From Paratissierella sp033809995 (lineage in GTDB: Bacteria > Bacillota > Clostridia > Tissierellales > Tissierellaceae), in contig JAPXKQ010000090.1 in the NCBI GenBank assembly GCA_033809995.1, forward strand, positions 1 through 9,672: a stretch of 9,672 bases of DNA, given 5' to 3'. The number at the start of each line of letters is the position of its first letter. The stretch's first letter is position 1. Of the stretch, positions 4,043-9,672 are shown in pieces. A model generated the notes under the pieces. That model worked only from the letters and a program-made list of their open reading frames with translations, did no database searches and had not been told where the DNA came from. A program made the translations under genes and the position numbers.

Positions 4043-6904
4043 TTATAGCTCACAACAATCAGTGTGTTGCTGTGTGTCAAACATATCTATTATATACCCT
4101 ATTTCTGTGTCAGGTATTGTAATACCAAAGGATTCTTCAATATCTATTAACGAAAATTTAATTTTTTTATATAGACTTACCTCTTTTTTAATTAATTTAT
4201 CCACATTTTTATATGGTAAAATTTCATCTCGAATAAGCCTCTCTATCATACAACAGCTATGAAAAATATACCTAATTTTGAGCTGAGTTGTATTATCTAC
4301 TCCTAGTAATTTAATTATAGCTAAATAAGATTCATTGACAATATTATATGCTTTTACTGGATCTAAAAATGTAAGCATCTCTTCTAACATTTTTATAAAC
4401 ATATTTTCTTCTGATAGTTTTTCTCTTTCGTAATAATTGTCTAAGCCGCTTATACTCTTCTCTAACTTTCTTATCCCATCTCCAATTATTAATTCATCTA
4501 TGGGAATAAAGGGAACCTCCTGTATGTATAAATCTACAGTTCCAACTACTGCTACTAAATTACTCATTTCGTCTTCATCTAAAATATTATCTAAATTTGA
4601 TTTTTCAGTTATATCTACAGGTCTAATTTTAACATTATATTCATCCATAAAAGGTAGAGCATTTCTCAATAGCTGAGCAATCTTTACAGCAGCGCCTTTA
4701 CCAGAAATACAAGTAGTAAGTATTATCTTAGGTGCTAAAATGTCGACTTTGTTTTTAATATCCCCACTTATCATCCTACCGATATATGGATTTGCACTCT
4801 TTATCTCTTCTACAAGTATGGGTAAAGTCATTTCCGGTAAGATGCTCTTCCTTACAGCTTCAATAACAATAGGGGTAGAAACATTTTCTATAGATTTAGT
4901 TGGGATGTTTGTTTTTTTGGTTATAATCTCAGAAAAGGCTGTAAGTGAACCCATATCTACTAGCAGTAAAACTCCTTTTCCTTCATCTATAGCCTTGACC
5001 TTTTCTATGGTCTTTTTTAATACATCTTCTACTTCTACATCAAGAGGCATGTCTATAGCATGGCAATGATCAGTTCCTAATAAACTGTTAGCAACATTGG
5101 CAATACTTGAAGCAGTTGATTCCCCGTGGGATAAAACTATGACTCCAATTTTCTTGTAACTTTCGCTAGCATCTACAGCACTTAAAAACATAGTTAAAAA
5201 TCCTATCTCCTCTTTAGGTATGTTTATTTCTAGTTCCTGCTGTAATATCTCCCTTATTAGTTTTGCTGTTCTAAATTCATTTGGATTATTTAAAGCAATT
5301 TTATTTATCTCTTCGTTGTAAATCACTTCTCCTTCGGCTATTCTTTCCATGAGAGCACTTACGTGCATAGCCAGTCCAATTACAGCCCTATTGCTAAAAC
5401 ACCGTCCAAGTTTTTGTTCTGCTAATATCAGCGACATCTCTGCGGCATTATATACTTTTGGATTTATTATTTTAAATAATTCTTCTTTACCCGGCAAACC
5501 TTTTTCTACATTACATTTCATCATAAGTTTTTTTAAATATTTTTCTATATCATCATTAATGATATCGTTGATTGTATCTTCTGGATAGCCCATTCCTAGA
5601 TAATGATTGTATTTTTCTGTTATCTCTCTATAGAGGTTATCAGATAGATTGTAATTATCTACAGTTGTAAACTTCTCTCTATCTTTTGGCGTAAAATTAT
5701 AATAATCCTTTTCATACTCTATTAAATGGAGTACTTCACCTCGGCGTTTATGTTGATTTAGTAGACCATTATAAATATGTTCAGGCAAGAAGTGGATGCC
5801 TATTTCAATTTCTTTTTTATTATAGGTCTTATAATCAAGAAAACCTCTGGCACATAAAAGCTGTATATCGCCTTTAAGTTGACCAATATTCCCTTTACAA
5901 TCATATAGTAGAAAAGCCCTTATTACATCTCTGTGGACTTTTATCGGTACCTTAACATTATTTACCTCTTCTATAAAAAATTCCTCTATAAGTTCCATCC
6001 TTTCAGTAAGGGATCTATCTTCTAAAGAAGGGAGATTTATTACCATAGGTATTCTTCTTAAAAAAGTTTGTAAAAGAGCTGAGTTTATATTTTCCGTTGT
6101 GGCTCCAATTATCAATACATTCGCTTGCCTATATTTATCCGTCTCTCCAAGTCTCCTATAAACTCCTTTGTCCATAAGTAGGAATAACATTTCTTGTGTT
6201 TCAGGAGATAACCTGTGTATTTCATCTAGTAATAATATACCTTCATCAGCATTTTCAATAAGTCCTGCCTTATCCTGATCCGCTCCAGTAAAAGCTCCTT
6301 TTACATGACCAAATAGTTGTGACAAAATTAATTGGGGATTATCTGCATACTCAGAACAGTTAAATATTATAAGTTCAGCATCTTTCCGAATACTTCCTGT
6401 GTATATAGCATATTGATACATTATTTCAGCAAAGGTAGTCTTGCCTACTCCAGTGGGCCCGGTTATCAAGGTATGAAGACCATTTGGCGGGTATAATATA
6501 GCAGCTTTTGCCTGTTTAATTGCTAACTCTAGACTACCTGTAGCTCCAATCATTCTACCAAAGGGATCAGATTCCTTGGCGATTGATTCTAAATTTTCTG
6601 AACTAAATATCTGTAAAAAGTCATCTAAGCTTTCAAATACCCCATCCCCATCATAATTTTTTTGAGATATCTCTTCTAAATGTGTTTTTTCTAAAAACTT
6701 TACCGGCCGACCTACGATCTTTATAGCCCTACCTTCTCTTACTAATTCATTTAATTCTCTACTTACATTGCTTCTATTAATTCCAGTAACATGGGAAATG
6801 GTTTCTGCATCAAAACCGATATTTAATTTTTCAACTAAATCATTTTTAGAAATATCATAAGACAATTTTTTTAACATTCTATATACTTTTTCTTTTCTAG
6901 TCAT
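4043..6904 (-). CDS. levR: LevR-type sigma-54-dependent transcriptional activator with PTS regulation domains
   Basis: This cytoplasmic activator of sigma-54 RNA polymerase is controlled by PTS phosphorylation. The 953-aa length is close to B. subtilis LevR. Domains in order are: a winged-helix DNA-binding region (about 1-70, ISHVTGINRSNVSRELNEL); an AAA+ domain with Walker A GPTGVGKT (149-156), the sigma-54 contact loop GAFTGA (203-208) and Walker B ILLLDE (223-228); a first PRD with His514 in AMHVSALMERI; an EIIA-Man-like domain with His593 in VLSHGES; an EIIB-Gat-like domain with Cys732 in TTCISGKG; and a second PRD with His882 in IFHSCCMIERL. All catalytic and phospho-acceptor residues I looked for are present, so it should be functional. 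The ATG at 6904 is preceded by GGGAG. The target is almost certainly the PTS operon just downstream. The gene symbol rests on family resemblance. Confidence 0.93.
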   Translation of the reverse strand: MTRKEKVYRMLKKLSYDISKNDLVEKLNIGFDAETISHVTGINRSNVSRELNELVREGRAIKIVGRPVKFLEKTHLEEISQKNYDGDGVFESLDDFLQIFSSENLESIAKESDPFGRMIGATGSLELAIKQAKAAILYPPNGLHTLITGPTGVGKTTFAEIMYQYAIYTGSIRKDAELIIFNCSEYADNPQLILSQLFGHVKGAFTGADQDKAGLIENADEGILLLDEIHRLSPETQEMLFLLMDKGVYRRLGETDKYRQANVLIIGATTENINSALLQTFLRRIPMVINLPSLEDRSLTERMELIEEFFIEEVNNVKVPIKVHRDVIRAFLLYDCKGNIGQLKGDIQLLCARGFLDYKTYNKKEIEIGIHFLPEHIYNGLLNQHKRRGEVLHLIEYEKDYYNFTPKDREKFTTVDNYNLSDNLYREITEKYNHYLGMGYPEDTINDIINDDIEKYLKKLMMKCNVEKGLPGKEELFKIINPKVYNAAEMSLILAEQKLGRCFSNRAVIGLAMHVSALMERIAEGEVIYNEEINKIALNNPNEFRTAKLIREILQQELEINIPKEEIGFLTMFLSAVDASESYKKIGVIVLSHGESTASSIANVANSLLGTDHCHAIDMPLDVEVEDVLKKTIEKVKAIDEGKGVLLLVDMGSLTAFSEIITKKTNIPTKSIENVSTPIVIEAVRKSILPEMTLPILVEEIKSANPYIGRMISGDIKNKVDILAPKIILTTCISGKGAAVKIAQLLRNALPFMDEYNVKIRPVDITEKSNLDNILDEDEMSNLVAVVGTVDLYIQEVPFIPIDELIIGDGIRKLEKSISGLDNYYEREKLSEENMFIKMLEEMLTFLDPVKAYNIVNESYLAIIKLLGVDNTTQLKIRYIFHSCCMIERLIRDEILPYKNVDKLIKKEVSLYKKIKFSLIDIEESFGITIPDTEIGYIIDMFDTQQHTDCCEL

Positions 6905-6967
6905 GATCCCACTCCCTCAAAAATTTCCCATTTTAATTTTTTATTAGGTTAACATGTATTATATATT

Positions 6968-6996
6968 ATTATATCATTCTTTTGTTTATTTTCTAA
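6968..6996 (-). promoter_or_regulatory. Likely sigma-A promoter of the LevR-type gene
   Basis: On the minus strand TTAGAA (6996-6991) and a perfect TATAAT (6973-6968) are separated by 17 bases, about 64 bases upstream of the ATG at 6904. The -35 box is a partial match. The surrounding DNA is very AT-rich, which makes chance -10 boxes common, so this is a moderate call. It would make the activator independent of the efflux operon, which ends at the terminator just upstream. Confidence 0.5.
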
Positions 6997-7020
6997 TACC
7001 ACAGATTATTAAAACAAAAT

Positions 7021-7063
7021 AATAGCTATCAAAAACGGTAAAATACCGTTTTTGATAGCTATT
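7021..7063 (-). terminator. Rho-independent terminator after the TetR-family gene
   Basis: A perfect 20-bp stem (7021-7040 against 7044-7063) with a 3-base loop is followed on the minus strand by ATTTTGTTTTAATAA, a usable U-rich tail. It lies 31 bases after the regulator's stop codon and should end the RND-TetR transcript. The A-rich side on the other strand would also allow partial termination of plus-strand transcription. Confidence 0.85.
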
Positions 7064-7094
7064 TGTAATATAATTATCTTTTATCTATAATATT

Positions 7095-7667
7095 CTATTT
7101 TAACCCTTGTAAAAAAGTATCTACTAGATTTTTAGGATTTATGCCCTTATATTTCTCCTTTTCAAAACAAATCTTATGTCTATAGAATTGACTTATAGAA
7201 CCTATAATTATTGTAGCTGCCAATTTAGGATCTAAATCCTGCCTTAATTCTTCCCTTTGGATAGATTCTTCAACAACTTTTTCTACCCTATTAAATAGCT
7301 TAATCTTCTCTTCCACTATATCCCAAGTCAATTCTTTTGATAGTACTTCTTTTTCAGTTATTAATATCTGACTTATATCTATATATCTATTTAAATATTT
7401 ACCATGAAATATACATAGAGCATACAACTTATCATCTAAAGGGCCTTCCTCTTCTAATGCTATATCTAAACCCTTTTCATACTTCTCTATACCATGTTTT
7501 ATCATCTCATAGAATAATGTTTCCTTACTTTCAAAATAACCATATATGGTACCTTTCCCTATCCCAGCTTTTTTGGCAATATCCTCCATCTTTGCTCCAT
7601 AGAATCCATATTTAGAGAAAACATCAGTGGCTGCATCTAATATGGCCTCCCTTTTGTTTTCCATCAT
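7095..7667 (-). CDS. TetR/AcrR-family transcriptional regulator
   Basis: This is a probable repressor of the efflux operon it belongs to. The product is 190 aa, a normal TetR size. The N-terminal DNA-binding domain is clear: REAILDAATDVFSKYGFYGAKMEDIAKKAGIGKGTIYGYFESKETLF, with the helix-turn-helix at about residues 26-45 and the near-invariant GKGTIYGYF. The rest is a helical ligand-binding domain that cannot be assigned to a ligand. I start it at the ATG at 7667, which shares one base with the exporter's stop (TGATG); an ATG directly follows at 7664 and a TTG precedes at 7670. AAGGTG inside the end of the exporter gene is the binding site. The overlap implies translational coupling and, by analogy with AcrR-type systems, autoregulation. 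The operator would be upstream of the operon, outside the window. Confidence 0.93.
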   Translation of the reverse strand: MMENKREAILDAATDVFSKYGFYGAKMEDIAKKAGIGKGTIYGYFESKETLFYEMIKHGIEKYEKGLDIALEEEGPLDDKLYALCIFHGKYLNRYIDISQILITEKEVLSKELTWDIVEEKIKLFNRVEKVVEESIQREELRQDLDPKLAATIIIGSISQFYRHKICFEKEKYKGINPKNLVDTFLQGLK

Positions 7668-9672
7668 CAATTTTCACCTTCTATCTCCAATGAGCTTTCA
7701 TCTGGATTATCTTTATTTAATAAGTGATACATTATTGGTACTACAAACAATGTAAGAACTGTAGCATATACTAGTCCTCCTATAGACACTATAGCAAGGG
7801 GCTGTAACATCTCTGAACCAGTTCCTACTCCTACTGATAAAGTAGATAATCCAAATATAGTGGTTATAGCTGTCATAAGTATTGGTCTCATACGAGTTTT
7901 CCCTGCTAATACCAATGCTTCAGTTTTATTATATCCTCTATCTCTTAATTGATTTGTATAGTCTATAAATACTATACCATTGTTTACCACTATACCACTT
8001 AATACCAAGAATCCTAACATAGCAATTAAGCTAACCTCATAGCCTGTAATAATTAATGCAAGCATTCCTCCAGTAAATGCTAAAGGTATGGTAAATAGTA
8101 TTATAAATGGTGAAAGCAATGATTGAAATTGTGCTACCATTATAAGATATATCAACACAATGGCTAAAAGTATCATCTTAGTTAAATCCCATAAAGATTC
8201 ATCTATTCTTTCCTTTTCTCCTGTTAGTTCAACTGTATATCCTTCTGGTATTGAATAGTCCTTTAGTTTCTTTTCAAAATCGCTACTTACAAGACCTATA
8301 TTATAGTCTACATCCAATTCTCCCTTAACAGTTACATATCTTTCTTGAGAATCCCTTCTTATAGATGACAAACCTTGAGCTTCAGTAATATTTGCAATAT
8401 CCTCTAATTTTACTTCTACTTCTTCTTCTCCTTTTTTACCTTTAATAGTCAAATCCTTTAAATCCTCTTTAGTCATATCTTCATGTTTCTTATTCACCAC
8501 TATTACTGGATAATCTTTATTTTTAGTAGATAAAGTGGTGGCAACCTTCTCTTTCCCTATGGTAGAATTAATATGGGAAAATACTTGAGCTACAGTTAAT
8601 CCATTTTCCATAGACTTTTCCTTATCTACTACAATTCTAATCTCTTCTAAATTTTCCTCTATTCCATCATCTACTTCCACTATTCCTTCTGTTTCCTTAA
8701 GTAGCTTTGCTATATCCTTAGCTATATCCTGTAATGTATCCATGTCCTTACCCTTTATCATCACTTCTACTCCTGAACCTGCTATTGCAGATATATCCAT
8801 TCCACTTGCACTTACAGTTACAGTACAATCTAAGTCCTTAGTTGCATCAAGTATCTTTTTCTTCACTTCATCATTACTTATATCTTTATCTTCATCTAAT
8901 AATAGATAGAAGGATATGGAATCTCCGTTGCTCTGTCCTCCTATTCCTCCCATGGCTTCACTATGAAATGCCCCTATGGTTTCAATTTCTTCTATTCCAA
9001 TTAGTTTCTCCGTTACAGCATCTGCCATATCTCTAGCTTCATTCGTGCTAACGCCCTTTGGCATCTCTACAGTCATACCCATTTGAGGTGCATCCATCTC
9101 TGGTATAAATGAGGTCCCCATGGAAAATCCTCCAAACATGCTACCTACAAATAAAACAGCTACAATAATCATTATAATCCCTCTATGATTTAATGCACCT
9201 CTAAGTAGCTTTTCATAGCTATTTTTAAATTTCTCAAATTTATGCCTTTCTTTTCCATTAACTTCCTTTAGCATGCCTGATGCCATAGTAGGTACCAATG
9301 TAAGGGCCACTAATAAACTTGCTAACAAAGAGTAAGCTATAGTAAGTCCCATATCTACAAATAATTGACGGGATATGCCCTCAACAAATACTATAGGTAA
9401 AAACACACATGCAGTGGTAAGAGTAGATATAGTAATAGCACCTGAAATCTCCCTTGCCCCTTCTATGGCAGCTTCTATTATTCCCATATTTTCTTCTTGT
9501 CTTAGACGATATATATTTTCTATTACTACTATTGAATTGTCTACCAGCATTCCCACGCCTAAAGCCAATCCAGCTAAAGAGATTACATTTATTGAAACTC
9601 CAGTAAAGTACATCATTGCAATTGCAAATATTATACTTATAGGTATGGATACGGCTATTATAAATGTAGGCC
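7667..9672 (-). CDS. RND-family (HAE1-type) efflux transporter, 5' end beyond the window
   Basis: This is a proton-driven inner-membrane exporter of the AcrB/SwrC superfamily, probably for drugs, surfactants or other amphiphiles. About 667 residues of a normal ~1000-1050 are visible, and the frame stays open to the window edge, so the ATG at 9616 is internal. The visible part runs from PTFIIAVSIPISIIFAI and TM4 (GMLVDNSIVVIENIYR) through TM5-6, the second periplasmic porter/docking half starting near MGTSFIPEMDAPQMG, and then TM8-12 (LTGEKERIDESLWDL, FQSLLSPFIILFTIPLAFTGG, GIVVNNGIVFIDYTNQLRDRG). Two residues of the AcrB proton relay are changed: the second Asp of TM4 is Asn (9536-9538) and the TM10 Lys is Asn (7982-7984). 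A partner membrane fusion gene may lie upstream. The specificity is unknown. Confidence 0.94.
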   Translation of the reverse strand, partial: PTFIIAVSIPISIIFAIAMMYFTGVSINVISLAGLALGVGMLVDNSIVVIENIYRLRQEENMGIIEAAIEGAREISGAITISTLTTACVFLPIVFVEGISRQLFVDMGLTIAYSLLASLLVALTLVPTMASGMLKEVNGKERHKFEKFKNSYEKLLRGALNHRGIIMIIVAVLFVGSMFGGFSMGTSFIPEMDAPQMGMTVEMPKGVSTNEARDMADAVTEKLIGIEEIETIGAFHSEAMGGIGGQSNGDSISFYLLLDEDKDISNDEVKKKILDATKDLDCTVTVSASGMDISAIAGSGVEVMIKGKDMDTLQDIAKDIAKLLKETEGIVEVDDGIEENLEEIRIVVDKEKSMENGLTVAQVFSHINSTIGKEKVATTLSTKNKDYPVIVVNKKHEDMTKEDLKDLTIKGKKGEEEVEVKLEDIANITEAQGLSSIRRDSQERYVTVKGELDVDYNIGLVSSDFEKKLKDYSIPEGYTVELTGEKERIDESLWDLTKMILLAIVLIYLIMVAQFQSLLSPFIILFTIPLAFTGGMLALIITGYEVSLIAMLGFLVLSGIVVNNGIVFIDYTNQLRDRGYNKTEALVLAGKTRMRPILMTAITTIFGLSTLSVGVGTGSEMLQPLAIVSIGGLVYATVLTLFVVPIMYHLLNKDNPDESSLEIEGEN

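Noticed and set aside
1..9672. CRISPR arrays, tRNA or rRNA genes, insertion sequences, toxin-antitoxin or phage-defence genes.
   Set aside because: I saw no regularly spaced repeats, structured RNA, transposase or defence domains. All intact genes belong to the PTS, its activator, or the efflux operon.

Overview
The window is AT-rich DNA of a low-GC Gram-positive bacterium, most likely an anaerobic member of the Clostridia/Tissierellia. The signs are A/T-biased codons, strong GGAGG-type ribosome binding sites, a mannose-family PTS run by a LevR-type sigma-54 activator, and an RND exporter paired with a TetR regulator. The genus cannot be told. Every well-supported gene lies on the minus strand, so transcription runs from high to low coordinates.

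At the right edge (9672-7667) is the C-terminal two thirds of an RND (HAE1-type) efflux pump. It shares one base (TGATG) with a TetR-family regulator (7667-7095), and the pair ends at a strong hairpin terminator (7063-7021). Next is a 953-aa LevR-type activator (6904-4043) with its own likely sigma-A promoter. It has a winged-helix N-terminus, an AAA+ sigma-54 activation domain, and PTS-sensing PRD, EIIA and EIIB modules.

Below it are a perfect 42-bp palindrome (3998-3957), a perfect -24/-12 sigma-54 promoter (3934-3919), and a mannose-family PTS operon in the order EIIA, EIIB, EIIA, EIIB, EIIC, EIID (3855-164). The inferred circuit is that LevR, tuned by PTS phosphorylation, activates sigma-54 polymerase at this promoter to make the transporter. 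The EIIA-EIIB pair is duplicated and the two copies have diverged, while there is one membrane EIIC/EIID pair. The sugar is unknown, because no catabolic enzyme gene lies in the window.

The most striking anomaly is technical. The 5' end of the EIIC gene runs straight into Illumina Nextera adapter read-through: mosaic end, Read 1 adapter, a 10-base index and the P5 sequence (1758-1829). A 10-N scaffold gap follows (1833-1842). Beyond the gap, 1843 to about 1950-1970 looks like the start of an unrelated plus-strand gene with its own strong ribosome binding site, so the EIIB-EIIC junction is probably a chimeric assembly join. Bases 1-163, downstream of EIID, hold a strong but orphan ribosome binding site and a frame broken by a stop. 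I found no CRISPR array, tRNA, rRNA or insertion sequence, and no convincing new system.
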